Source: Nocardioides zeae
Lineage (GTDB): Bacteria > Actinomycetota > Actinomycetes > Propionibacteriales > Nocardioidaceae
Assembly (NCBI RefSeq): GCF_030818655.1
Contig: NZ_JAUTAN010000001.1
Location: 3,286,001-3,350,000 of the forward strand
Direction of reading: 5' to 3'
Length of the DNA stretch: 64,000 nt
Position numbers and translations under genes: made by a program. Below are positions 56,077 to 64,000 of this stretch, piece by piece; the first letter of the stretch is position 1, and every line of letters starts with the position of its first letter. The notes below the pieces were generated by a model that made no database searches, was not told the DNA's origin, and was given only the letters and a program-made list of their open reading frames with translations.

Positions 56077-57093
56077 TCAGCGCGCGAAGGCCGGGGTGGG
56101 GCCCAGCGCCTCGCGGCCGTGCGGCTCGAACCAGTTCCCGAGGTCGGGTCCCTTCGGCACGACCTGCGTGGGGTTGATGTCGCTGTGCACCACGTAGTAG
56201 TGCTGCTTGATCTGCTCGAAGTCCGTGTTCTCGCCGAAGCCCGGCATCGCGAAGAGGTCGCGGGCGTAGGCCCACAGCGCCGGCATCTCGCTCAGCTTCT
56301 GGCGGTTGCACTTGAAGTGGCCGTGGTAGACGGGGTCGAAGCGCGCCAGCGTCGTGAAGAGCCGCACGTCGGCCTCCGTCAGACGGTCACCCATGAGGAA
56401 CCGGCGGTCGGTGAGCCGCTCCTCCAGCCAGTCCAGCGCCGTCCAGAGGCGGTCGTACGCCGCGTCGTACGTCTCCTGCGATCCCGCGAAGCCGCAGCGG
56501 TAGACGCCGTTGTTGACCTCGGTGAAGACCCGCTTGTTGACCTCGTCCATCTCGGCGCGCAGGTCGTCGGGCCACAGGTCGGGGGCGTCCTCGCGGTGGT
56601 GGTCACGCCACTCGGAGAAGAAGTCGTGGGTGATCCACGGGAAGTCGTTGGTGACGACCTTCCCCGTCTCCACCTCGACCATCGCCGGCACCGTGATGCC
56701 GCGCGGGTAGTCGGGGATGCGCGCGAAGTACGCCTCCTGCAGACGCTCGATGCCCAGCACCGGGTCGCGGCCGCCCTCGTCGAGGTCGAAGGTCCACGAG
56801 CGCGGGTCGTGGGTGGGCCCGGGCGTGCCGAGCGAGATGGCGTCCTCGAGGCCGAGCAGCTGCCGCACGATGATGGCGCGGGTCGCCCACGGGCAGGCCT
56901 TCGCCGCGACGAGGCGGTAGCGCCCCGGCTCGGCCGGCCACAGCGGCACGTCGGTCGGGCCGTGCTCCGGTCGTCGCGGCTCGCCCGTGGCGGGGTCGAC
57001 GGCGGTGATGCGGTCCGGGATGTAGTTCATGTCCCGGTCGAAGCCCTTGCCCTTGGCCACGTAGCCGGGCTTCTCGTCGGTCTCGGCGCTCAT
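56077..57093 (-). CDS. Xi-class glutathione S-transferase/glutathionyl-hydroquinone reductase family protein
   Basis: A 338-residue protein of the Xi-class GST/YqjG (ECM4) family. The catalytic Cys67 is in AAKACPWATRA, the conserved CPWA motif. ITVPAMVEVETGKVVTNDFP and the C-terminal half with ADVRLFTTLARFDPVYHGHF (about 250-270) are typical. In actinomycetes the thiol co-substrate is likely mycothiol, not glutathione; that is inference. A TAGGCT box (57100-57105) six bases before the ATG suggests a leaderless mRNA. Confidence 0.88.
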   Translation of the reverse strand: MSAETDEKPGYVAKGKGFDRDMNYIPDRITAVDPATGEPRRPEHGPTDVPLWPAEPGRYRLVAAKACPWATRAIIVRQLLGLEDAISLGTPGPTHDPRSWTFDLDEGGRDPVLGIERLQEAYFARIPDYPRGITVPAMVEVETGKVVTNDFPWITHDFFSEWRDHHREDAPDLWPDDLRAEMDEVNKRVFTEVNNGVYRCGFAGSQETYDAAYDRLWTALDWLEERLTDRRFLMGDRLTEADVRLFTTLARFDPVYHGHFKCNRQKLSEMPALWAYARDLFAMPGFGENTDFEQIKQHYYVVHSDINPTQVVPKGPDLGNWFEPHGREALGPTPAFAR

Positions 57094-57099
57094 GCGCCC

Positions 57100-57105
57100 A
57101 GCCTA
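57100..57105 (-). promoter_or_regulatory. -10 element, leaderless promoter of the GST gene
   Basis: TAGGCT on the minus strand ends six bases before the ATG. No ribosome binding site is present. Confidence 0.5.
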
Positions 57106-57127
57106 GAGAGCGGGCCCAGCCGGCCGG

Positions 57128-58012
57128 CTAGACGGGCGGCGGCAGCGTCCGAGGCCGCCGACGGGCGGCCCGACCCGTCACGACGAGGGCCACGATGGAT
57201 CCCACGAACGCCAGCAGGGCGACGACGATGACGATCCAGGCCCGGTCGCGCAGGCTGTCGAGCAGCGCGTCGATGACGGCGGTGGCCAGCGCCCGGTCCT
57301 CGCCGCGCACCTGGAGACCCGCGATCTCCGAGCCCGCGGCGACGGCGACGAGCAGCAGGCCGGTGGTGATGACCGTGCCGAGGGCCCCGACGAGGAGTGC
57401 CGTGAGGCGCGAGCGCCCGGCCGGGACGGCGATCGCACCGACGAGCAGCACGAGCGCGAGGACCGGTAGCCAGGTGCCGGCGGCGACGAGGCCCTGGTAG
57501 GCGCCCTGCGCGTCCTCGAGCCGCTGCGGCGGGGCGGTGCGGAACGTGAGCGAGCCCTCGGGACGGTCGGCGACGGGCAGGCCCTCCGCGCGCATCCGCT
57601 CGGCGGCCAGGTTGTAGAGGTCGGCCAGCGAGATCTCGACGTCGCCGTCGGCCGCCGCGGCGTCACCCCGCAGGATCGTGACGATCTGCTCGTGCGCCGT
57701 GCGGTTCGCCTCCTCCCACACCGTGGGGAAGTCGTCGCTGTCGAGCACCTGGTCGACGACCGCGCCGATCACGTCGGAGGCACCGGGGACCTCGCCGACC
57801 TGCAGCTGGGCCGTGAGCACGCGGGTCAGCTGCTCGCCGACCTCGCGCCGCACGACGGGGTCGTCGGACAGCCCGCCCACGTTCGCGACGTACGCGTCCG
57901 TGTCGTCCACCTGGGTCTTCGCCCAGGAGGCGGCGACCGCCAGGGGCGCGGTCACGGCGAAGGCGAGCGCGAGCAGCACCCCGACCGCGGTCCGGAAGCC
58001 TCGCACCGTCAC
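57128..58012 (-). CDS. Membrane protein of unknown function
   Basis: A 294-residue protein. An N-terminal helix (about 4-24) is followed by an outer domain (about 25-160) with DDTDAYVANVGGLSDDPVVR, then four hydrophobic helices (about 170-275). Such proteins with a DD-type periplasmic domain are found in actinomycetes but I know no function. The GTG start overlaps the stop of the metallopeptidase gene by four bases (GTGA), so the two are co-translated. Confidence 0.75.
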   Translation of the reverse strand: MTVRGFRTAVGVLLALAFAVTAPLAVAASWAKTQVDDTDAYVANVGGLSDDPVVRREVGEQLTRVLTAQLQVGEVPGASDVIGAVVDQVLDSDDFPTVWEEANRTAHEQIVTILRGDAAAADGDVEISLADLYNLAAERMRAEGLPVADRPEGSLTFRTAPPQRLEDAQGAYQGLVAAGTWLPVLALVLLVGAIAVPAGRSRLTALLVGALGTVITTGLLLVAVAAGSEIAGLQVRGEDRALATAVIDALLDSLRDRAWIVIVVALLAFVGSIVALVVTGRAARRRPRTLPPPV

Positions 58013-59010
58013 ACCCCGCTTCCCGCGCCCTGCAGCGCCAGGGAGGCCACGAACTCCAGCTTGTCGAGCACCGGCTCCGGGATGACGAACGGGTAGAGGT
58101 CGCCCTTGCCCATCGACCGGTTGATCTGGTTGAGCGCCACGCTCAGCGGCACCCACACCCCCAGCACGAGGTCGCGGAAGGAGGAGAACGCGGACGGGTC
58201 GATCGTGATCAGGCCCTGGGTCGCCGCCGTGTCCACCGTGTCGGAGATGTGCAGGTAGTGCGCGAACGTCTCCGCGAAGTCCTCGAAGGGGTGCATGGTG
58301 GCGTACGTCGTGATGTAGCGCTCCTCCCAGCCCTCCGGAGGCCCCTCGCTGTAGTGCCGGTCGATCTCCGCCTGGTAGTCGGCGGTCTCGTCGCCGAAGA
58401 GCTCCCGGCACCGCTCGAGGCGCTCGCCCTCCGTGACCAGCGTGTACTGCAGGTAATGGCCCACCTCGTGCCGCAGGTGTCCGAGCATCGTGCGGTAGGG
58501 CTCGCCCAGCTCGACGCGCACCCGCTCGCGGCGGGCGTCGTCGCTCTCGGCGAGGTCGATGGTGATGACCCCGTCGGCGTGGCCGATGACGACGTTCTCC
58601 TCGACGCTGCTCAGCATGTCGAAGCAGAGGCCGCCGACCGGGTCCTCGTCACGACCGACCACCGGCAGGCCGAGCGAGTCGAGCTCCACCACGAGGTGGC
58701 GCTTGGCCGACTCGGCCGCCGGGAGCTGGGCCAGGCCGACCGCGTCGCCGTCCGCCGGCCGGGTGCGGGTCAGCGCGCACGCCTCGCAGGAGCCGCCCCG
58801 GGTGGAGGTCACCCAGGTGCACCCCGAGAGGCGGAGGTTCGCGCAGACCCACCACTCGCCACCGTGGTGGTCGACGTAGCGCCCCTCGTCGTCGACGGGC
58901 ACGATGGCCCGCTCCGCCCGCGAGAACCCCAGCCGGGTGTCGCACGCGACGCACCGGGAGTTGCCGAAGAAGAGCTCGTTCTCACACACACGACAACGGA
59001 AGGACCTCAC
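58009..59010 (-). CDS. Putative zinc-binding metallopeptidase
   Basis: A 333-residue protein with two zinc-ribbon-like cysteine sets at the N-terminus (Cys6, 9, 20, 23 and Cys56, 64, 75, 78). The active-site motif is HLRHEVGHYLQY (H181-E-V-G-H185). A later EDFAETFAHYLH may give the third ligand, Glu. This is the pattern of the putative zinc metallopeptidase family PF15887. No signal peptide is seen, so it probably acts in the cytosol. The next gene overlaps its stop by four bases. Confidence 0.85.
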   Translation of the reverse strand: MRSFRCRVCENELFFGNSRCVACDTRLGFSRAERAIVPVDDEGRYVDHHGGEWWVCANLRLSGCTWVTSTRGGSCEACALTRTRPADGDAVGLAQLPAAESAKRHLVVELDSLGLPVVGRDEDPVGGLCFDMLSSVEENVVIGHADGVITIDLAESDDARRERVRVELGEPYRTMLGHLRHEVGHYLQYTLVTEGERLERCRELFGDETADYQAEIDRHYSEGPPEGWEERYITTYATMHPFEDFAETFAHYLHISDTVDTAATQGLITIDPSAFSSFRDLVLGVWVPLSVALNQINRSMGKGDLYPFVIPEPVLDKLEFVASLALQGAGSGV

Positions 59011-59048
59011 GACCCGGAATCCTCACACGGAGGACCAACCCGTCCCGC

Positions 59049-59993
59049 TCAGGACTCCCGCAGCGGGATCACGTCGCTGTCGACGCGCCACTCGCCGTCC
59101 TCGTCCACGAGGTCCCACGTGGTCGAGGAGTCGCCGAACTCGCCCGTGTAGTCGACCTCCGCCGTGCCCGAGTCGCCGGACACGTCGACGCTGGTGACGG
59201 TCACGCCGTCCCACTGCTTCGAGGCCGTCGCCGCGGTGCCCAGCTCCGCGCAGTCGGTGACGTCGTAGTAGGTGAAGTTGAGGTCCTGCACCTCCGCGGA
59301 GTTGAGCTCGCAGACGGTCTCCCAGTCGTCGTCGTCGACCGCCGTGGCGAAGGACTCCGCGACCGACTCGGCGTCCGAGGAGTCGGCGTCGCCGCCGTCG
59401 TCGGAGCCCTGCGACTCGTCGTCGGTCGGACCGTCGGACCCCTGCGACTCGTCGTCGCTCGGGTCGTCCGAGCTGTCCGAGCTGTCCGAGCTGTCCGAGC
59501 CGCCGTCGGCCGTGGGGTCGTCGGACTGCGAGCTGCCGTCCGCGGTGTCGTTGTCGTTGTCGTCGTCGTCGCCGCCCCAGACCAGGAAGCCCACGACGAG
59601 CGCCGCGATCAGCACCACGGCGAGGACACCGCCGATGATCGCGAACAGCTTGCCCTTGCCGCCGCCGCTACCGCTGCCGGGGGTGCCGGGGTCCCAGCCG
59701 CCCTGCTGGCCGAAGCCCTGCTGGTAGGGCGCGGTGCCGCCGTAGCCGGGCTGCTGGCCGAAGCCACCGGGCTGCGCGCCGTACCCGCCCTGCTGGCCGT
59801 AGCCCTGGCCGTAGCCCTGGCCGTAGCCCTGCTGCGGGTCGGACCCGGGGGCACCCTGGCCGTAGGGCGTGCCGACGGCGGTGGCGCCGTCGTCCGGGAG
59901 CGTCTGCTCCGTCCACCGCTGGCCGTCCCACCACCGCATGGTGCCCGAACCGTCGTCGTACCAGCCGGGCTCCGTCACACCGTCGTCGGTCAT
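59049..59993 (-). CDS. DUF2510 domain membrane protein (paralogue 1)
   Basis: A 314-residue protein. It starts with a DUF2510 domain (PGWYDDGSGTMRWWDGQRWT, residues about 9-28), then a Gln/Gly/Tyr-rich linker (repeats of GYGQ and QQPGYG) and a transmembrane helix (about 118-138). An acidic Ser/Asp-rich linker leads to a C-terminal exported domain with DDWETVCELNSAEVQDLNFT and DEDGEWRVDSDVIPL. It is probably an exported or surface-exposed sensor or binding protein. The ATG at 59993 was chosen; a GTG two codons upstream exists. It is a paralogue of the gene at 60031-61293. Confidence 0.8.
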   Translation of the reverse strand: MTDDGVTEPGWYDDGSGTMRWWDGQRWTEQTLPDDGATAVGTPYGQGAPGSDPQQGYGQGYGQGYGQQGGYGAQPGGFGQQPGYGGTAPYQQGFGQQGGWDPGTPGSGSGGGKGKLFAIIGGVLAVVLIAALVVGFLVWGGDDDDNDNDTADGSSQSDDPTADGGSDSSDSSDSSDDPSDDESQGSDGPTDDESQGSDDGGDADSSDAESVAESFATAVDDDDWETVCELNSAEVQDLNFTYYDVTDCAELGTAATASKQWDGVTVTSVDVSGDSGTAEVDYTGEFGDSSTTWDLVDEDGEWRVDSDVIPLRES

Positions 59994-60030
59994 GCGCACA
60001 TCCTCTCTCCTGCGGGGCGTTCTGTCGCGA

Positions 60031-61293
60031 TCAGCTGGGGATCAGGTCGGTGTCGAGCCGCCACTCGCCGGACTCGACGACGAGCGTGACCTCCTGCTGC
60101 CCCGGCGCGCCCGCGCTCGAGGTGTGGGCCAGCGTGGCGGTCGCGGTGTCGCCCTCGCCGGCCGCCTCCGGGACCTCGAGCGAGCGCACCGCCACCTCGG
60201 CCCAGTTGCGGTCGCCCGCCGCGTCGGCGACACCGGCGCAGTCCTCGACGTCGAAGAACGAGAAGTTGTAGAGCTGCATGCCCTGCGAGCTGTTGTCGCA
60301 GATGGTCTCCCAGTCGTTGCCCTGGGCCGCGGCCGCGATCTCCGCGAGCAGCGCCGAGGCCGCCTCCTCGGTGGCCTCGGGAGCGCCCGCGGCGTCAGGG
60401 CTCGCGGCGGCCGTCGGCTCCTCGGACGGCTCGGCCGGCTCCTCCGCGCCCTCGTCGGAGCTGCCGTCGTCGCTCGACCCGGAGTCGTCGCTCGAGCCGC
60501 CGTCGGCGTCGTACGTCGCGTCGACGCCCTCGACCCGCCACTCGTCGCCCTCGCGGACCAGGTCGAGCACGATCTCGTCGTCGTTCTCGGCGTCGATCTC
60601 GGGGTTGTCGCCGTCGTACTCGTAGGTGCCCGGCACCCGCACCTTGACCTCGTCGTCGACCTCGGGGTCGCCCTCGACCACCTCGACGTCGCCCGGGACG
60701 AACCGGCCGTTGTCGCTCAGGTCGTCGCGCAGCTCGTCGATGTCGGCGTAGTCGCCGAACACGTCGCTCCCTCCGTCGCCGAGCAGCTCGTCGTAGGCGG
60801 CGGACGCCGCGTCGTCGAAGTCGTCGCAGTCGGTCGCGTCGCTGGCGTCGAAGTCACCGTAGAGGTCGTCGCGCCCGTCGGTGGACGTCAGCTCGCACAT
60901 GGTGCGGAAGTCGAGGGTCGCGTACGCCGCGGTGTAGTCCACGGCGACGTCCTCGGGGCCCTCGGCCGACGTCTCGTCGTCACGCCGCGGGTCGTCGTCA
61001 CTGTCGCGGAACCAGACGAAGTACGACGCGACGCCGCCCCCGATGAGCACGAGCGCCACCAGGGCCGCCACCAGGGCGATCAACCCGCCGCGCTTCTTCT
61101 TCGGGGGCTGACCCGGCTGGCCCCACTGACCGGGCTGACCCGGCTGGCCCCATTGACCGGGCTGCCCCGGCTGACCGAACTGACCGGGCGGTGCCTGCGC
61201 CGGACGCGACTGGTCCGTCCACTGCTGGCCGTCCCACCAGCGCTCGCCGCCCGCACCGTCGGGGTACCACCCCGGTCCCGCCTGCCCGCTCAT
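60031..61293 (-). CDS. DUF2510 domain membrane protein (paralogue 2, doubled domain)
   Basis: A 420-residue protein with the same plan: DUF2510 start (PGWYPDGAGGERWWDGQQWT), a repeat linker (units of GQPGQWGQP), a transmembrane helix (about 70-94), then two exported domain copies. The first copy has TLDFRTMCELTSTDGRDDLY and VREGDEWRVEGVD; the second has QGNDWETICDNSSQGMQLYN and VESGEWRLDTDLIPS. Between them is an acidic Asp/Glu/Ser linker. The ATG follows GGAGGGG. Function is unknown. It lies upstream of paralogue 1 on the same strand, with a gap of 37 bases. Confidence 0.8.
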   Translation of the reverse strand: MSGQAGPGWYPDGAGGERWWDGQQWTDQSRPAQAPPGQFGQPGQPGQWGQPGQPGQWGQPGQPPKKKRGGLIALVAALVALVLIGGGVASYFVWFRDSDDDPRRDDETSAEGPEDVAVDYTAAYATLDFRTMCELTSTDGRDDLYGDFDASDATDCDDFDDAASAAYDELLGDGGSDVFGDYADIDELRDDLSDNGRFVPGDVEVVEGDPEVDDEVKVRVPGTYEYDGDNPEIDAENDDEIVLDLVREGDEWRVEGVDATYDADGGSSDDSGSSDDGSSDEGAEEPAEPSEEPTAAASPDAAGAPEATEEAASALLAEIAAAAQGNDWETICDNSSQGMQLYNFSFFDVEDCAGVADAAGDRNWAEVAVRSLEVPEAAGEGDTATATLAHTSSAGAPGQQEVTLVVESGEWRLDTDLIPS

Positions 61294-61365
61294 CACGTCC
61301 CCTCCCGGTCACGGAACCCCCCGCGACGCCGAGCAGGTCTTCCACGCTGCGCGACGTCCGAAACG

Positions 61366-61410
61366 GTCGTGGCCCCAGCGCCCCGGAAAACGCCCCGGAG
61401 GGGCCACGAC
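61366..61410. terminator. Hairpin (GTCGTGGCCCC type)
   Basis: GTCGTGGCCCC (61366-61376) and its complement (61400-61410) pair over 11 bases, with CGGAAAACG inside the loop. It abuts the stop codon of the transglutaminase-like gene on the minus strand. It is the fourth hairpin of this arm type in the window. Confidence 0.7.
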
Positions 61411-62313
61411 TCAGGGGAGCGGCGCCACGTCGACCGCGACCTCCAGCCGCGACGAGGACGCCTCGGTGTAGATGACGCCCTTGAGCGGCGTGACGTCCGC
61501 GTAGTCCCGTCCCCAGGCCACGGTCACGTAGCGGTCGTCCGCCCAGGTGTCGTTGGTCGGGTCCACCGCGAGCCACGTGCCAGGGCCGCGTCCGCCCTCG
61601 GCGTCCGGCAGGCCCGGCACCCAGACGGCGCTCCACGCGTGGCTGGCGTCGGCCCCCACGAGCCGCTCCCGGCCCGGCGGCGGCGTGGTCGCCAGGTAGC
61701 CCGACACGTAGCGCACCGCCAGCCCGTGGGACCGCAGCCCCGCGAGCGTCAGGTGGGCGAAGTCCTGGCAGACGCCGGCGCGCTCCGCCATCAGGTCCGC
61801 GACCGTGCTGCTCACCGTCGTCGCCGCCGGGTCGTAGGCGAAGTCCGCGTGGATGCGTCGCACGAGGTCGGTGACCGCCTCGCCGACGGGGCGGCCGGGG
61901 GTGAGCGAGGCCGCGACGTACGCGTGCACCTCCGGTCCCTGGTCGGCGAGGGACGAGGGCAGGGCGTACTCCCACGCCTCCCACGCGTCGGGGCTCTCGG
62001 GGCGGCTCCCCGGCCGGGCGTCCTCCCAGGGCTGCGCGAGCACCGCCGCGTCGTACGTCGGGGTGACGACGTCGACGACGCTCTCGGCGTACACGTCGAG
62101 CTCGCGGTGGCGCGTGACGACCTGGAAGTACGACGCCGTGTTGCCGTGCACGTCGACGTCGTCGCGCACCTCCGTCGCGGGCGTCACCTGCAGCGAGCGC
62201 TCGCGCACCTGCTGGAACGGCAGCTCGCGCGGCGTCAGGTAGGCGATGCCGAGGCTGTTCGTGACGTCGTCGTCGTAGGTGTAGGTGGTGCGGTGCCAGA
62301 CCCGGTACCTCAC
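61411..62313 (-). CDS. Transglutaminase-like protease family protein
   Basis: A 300-residue bacterial transglutaminase-like protein. An N-terminal beta domain (RYRVWHRTTYTYDDDVTNSL) is followed by the catalytic domain with Cys182 (AERAGVCQDFAHLTL), His225 (GADASHAWSAV) and Asp251 (LAVDPTNDTW). It belongs to the class found next to circularly permuted ATP-grasp/alpha-E proteins. The GTG start overlaps the stop of that gene (GTGA), so they are co-translated. The pair is widespread; its product is not established. Confidence 0.9.
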   Translation of the reverse strand: MRYRVWHRTTYTYDDDVTNSLGIAYLTPRELPFQQVRERSLQVTPATEVRDDVDVHGNTASYFQVVTRHRELDVYAESVVDVVTPTYDAAVLAQPWEDARPGSRPESPDAWEAWEYALPSSLADQGPEVHAYVAASLTPGRPVGEAVTDLVRRIHADFAYDPAATTVSSTVADLMAERAGVCQDFAHLTLAGLRSHGLAVRYVSGYLATTPPPGRERLVGADASHAWSAVWVPGLPDAEGGRGPGTWLAVDPTNDTWADDRYVTVAWGRDYADVTPLKGVIYTEASSSRLEVAVDVAPLP

Positions 62314-64000
62314 GGGGCGTCCTCCCCCAGCGAGCCCTGGTGGCGCGACAGCCGGGACACCAGCTGGCCGAACGAGCGGGGGCCCGGGCCGGCGGCGAGG
62401 TGCAGGCCCGCGACGGCGTCGGAGAGCTGGGCGACGTCGGCGACGAGCTGCGCGAGGAACCCCCGCAGGTAGGGCCGGTGCGCACCCCCGATCGCGACGA
62501 GCGCCCGGACGTCGACCGTGGTGACCCGCTCGACGAGCTCCTCGAGCAGGCGCTCCGGGCGGGTCGAGCCCGTCGACCCGGGCATCGCCGCGAGGTGGCC
62601 GCGCAGCTCGTCGAGGCAGAAGGCCACCGAGCGCGGGTTGTGGGGGTCGAGCAGCAGCAGCTCGAGGACGCTGTCGACCTTGACGTAGCCGCGGTGCCGC
62701 CGGCGGTGGGTCACCACCGACTCCGTCGCGCCGAGCACGACGTTGAGCACCCGCCGGTCGGTGTCGAGCCCGCGCCGCTCGACCGTCGCGGCGGCGAGCA
62801 GCAGCGCGACCTGCTGGGCGCGCTCGAGGGTGCGGCCGGCGCCGGCCATGTGCCAGCCCGGGTCGCGCACCATGTTGGCCGTGACGCCGGTGAGGGCGAG
62901 CATGCCGTCGAGCATCCGGCCGCTCGCCTCCTCCACGCGGTGGCTGTGGGGCGAGGCCGTCAGCGCCGCGGCGGCGCGGTCCAGCGCCGCGAACGCCCGC
63001 CAGGTGTCCGCCGAGAGCTGGTCCCGCACGCCCCCGGCGCAGGCCCGCAGCGCCGCGAGCGACTGCGCGACGCTGCCCTCCCGGGTCGGGTCGAGCAGCA
63101 CGGCGTGGAACTCGGCGTCGAGGGGCGCCCCGAACGCCTCCGCCCGCGCGGCCTCAGGGCCGGCGAGGCCGACGAAGGACGCGGCGTACGGCGCGGTGGC
63201 CGGCAGCGGGCACAGCCGGTGGATCGCCGACCAGGCGACGGCGAGGCTCGCGCCGCCGGACGACCACGGCCGGGAGCGGTAGTCCTCGGCCAGCGCGTGC
63301 GCGGTGAGCACGAGGCGCAGGAGGTCCTCGGCCCGCTCGCGGTAGCGACCGAACCAGAAGAGGTCGTCGAGCACGCGCGGTCCGCTGGCCGCGCCCGGCA
63401 CCGCGTAGGACAGCTGCAGCTGGTGGGCCAGGTGCTGGTCGGGCTCGGCCGCGTCCTTCTTGAGGACCCACACGTCCTTCGACACCCACGGCGACGTCCG
63501 CCCGCCGTCGTGACGCTCGCGCACCGTGGCGAGCCCGCCGACGAGCGGGCGGTAGGACGAGCCGTACCAGAGCGAGAACGTCCGCAGCGACATCGGACCG
63601 GGGGCGATCCGGCCGGTCGGCGGCCCGTACGACGCCCGCTCGCGCCCGAAGGTCGGCGCCTGCGAGAGCGCGATGGGCTGCTGGCCCACGTGGGCGTGGG
63701 GCTCGGCGAGGATCCGGGCGCGCAGGGTGTCGCGGTCGCCCTCGACACGGCTGCCGTCGATGCGCCGCACCTCGAGCTCGTCGAGCCGGTCGAGGACCGT
63801 ACGGCGCTGCTCCGCCTCCCCGCACCACCAGGTGGGCACCGCGTCGAGGCGCAGGTCCTCGCCCAGGAGGTGCTGGGCGACCGCCGGGAGGTAGGGCAGC
63901 AGGCCCGGGTTCTCGAGCACGCCGGACCCGAGGCCGTTGACGACGCGGACCGTGCCGCGGCGTACCGCCTCGGAGAGGCCGGCCACCCCCAGGCGCGAGT
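62310..64000 (-). CDS. Circularly permuted ATP-grasp/alpha-E fusion protein (partial)
   Basis: The C-terminal 563 residues or so of a larger protein that runs beyond the window (the frame is open to 64000). The N-terminal visible part is the circularly permuted ATP-grasp end (RVVNGLGSGVLENPGLLPYL, then QQPIALSQAPTFGRERASYG). From about residue 215 it is an alpha-E helical domain with LDDLFWFGRYRERAEDLLRL and LDPHNPRSVAFCLDELRGHL. In many bacteria these two are separate genes beside the transglutaminase; here they are fused. The pathway is thought to modify a peptide or amine by ATP, but the substrate is unknown. Confidence 0.88.
   Translation of the reverse strand, partial: SRLGVAGLSEAVRRGTVRVVNGLGSGVLENPGLLPYLPAVAQHLLGEDLRLDAVPTWWCGEAEQRRTVLDRLDELEVRRIDGSRVEGDRDTLRARILAEPHAHVGQQPIALSQAPTFGRERASYGPPTGRIAPGPMSLRTFSLWYGSSYRPLVGGLATVRERHDGGRTSPWVSKDVWVLKKDAAEPDQHLAHQLQLSYAVPGAASGPRVLDDLFWFGRYRERAEDLLRLVLTAHALAEDYRSRPWSSGGASLAVAWSAIHRLCPLPATAPYAASFVGLAGPEAARAEAFGAPLDAEFHAVLLDPTREGSVAQSLAALRACAGGVRDQLSADTWRAFAALDRAAAALTASPHSHRVEEASGRMLDGMLALTGVTANMVRDPGWHMAGAGRTLERAQQVALLLAAATVERRGLDTDRRVLNVVLGATESVVTHRRRHRGYVKVDSVLELLLLDPHNPRSVAFCLDELRGHLAAMPGSTGSTRPERLLEELVERVTTVDVRALVAIGGAHRPYLRGFLAQLVADVAQLSDAVAGLHLAAGPGPRSFGQLVSRLSRHQGSLGEDAP

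Overview
The window is one contiguous chromosomal segment of a very GC-rich actinomycete. Almost every gene has G or C in the third codon position, and GTG starts with 1-4 nt stop/start overlaps are frequent. A class I (archaeal-type) lysyl-tRNA synthetase, a mycobacterial-type MhuD haem oxygenase, EspG- and EccB/C/D/MycP-type ESX genes and several -10-like TANNNT boxes 6-7 nt before start codons point to Actinobacteria. The Nocardioidaceae (Nocardioides-like) are the best guess; this is an inference from gene content. I see no insertion sequence, prophage or CRISPR array.

Layout. 1-4.4 kb: end of an SGNH hydrolase, a stress-type membrane protein, and a minus-strand module encoding an 836-aa protein with a WXG-like N-terminus, a small helical protein and a membrane-anchored protein. 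4.5-8.5 kb: acyl-CoA ligase, SRPBCC protein, purC, and two divergent antibiotic-biosynthesis-monooxygenase-fold proteins, one an MhuD. 8.7-17 kb: an endonuclease-like protein, purB, a secreted CAP protein, purD, an MFS transporter with a divergent ArsR regulator and twin operators, and purA. Four purine genes (purC, purB, purD, purA) share the minus strand. 17-25 kb: diacylglycerol-kinase-like protein, LuxR-type regulator, lysS, DUF3151 protein, asd-lysC and a DUF5063 protein. 24.8-28.7 kb: dnaX-ebfC-recR with the SRP RNA (ffs) upstream, and tRNA-Ser(GGA). 29-32.6 kb: a YqeY-like protein and a three-gene ABC transporter.

32.7-52.2 kb is the most interesting part, an ESX (type VII) secretion region. 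A minus-strand set (eccD-like, two WXG100 genes, eccD, eccB, mycP) diverges from eccC. The eccC reading frame is broken by one extra base at a run of five Gs. EccE and EccA are not seen, so the core resembles ESX-4. Downstream are two related modules, each with a WXG100-like protein carrying an unusual shared C-terminal tail and an alpha/beta-hydrolase-like protein. The second module also has an EspG-like chaperone, and its hydrolase has lost the nucleophile serine.

52-64 kb: a VWA/MoxR pair, a GlsB/YeaQ protein, a cation-diffusion transporter behind a CsoR-type palindrome, a Xi-class GST, a membrane protein with a zinc metallopeptidase, two paralogous DUF2510 lipoprotein-like membrane proteins, and a transglutaminase with a circularly permuted ATP-grasp/alpha-E protein that runs off the window.

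Between genes the window carries many long hairpins, usually at gene ends. Four share the same outer arm (GTCGTGG..CCAG type), and two are tandem copies of another type. They look like a family of dispersed terminator-like palindromes.
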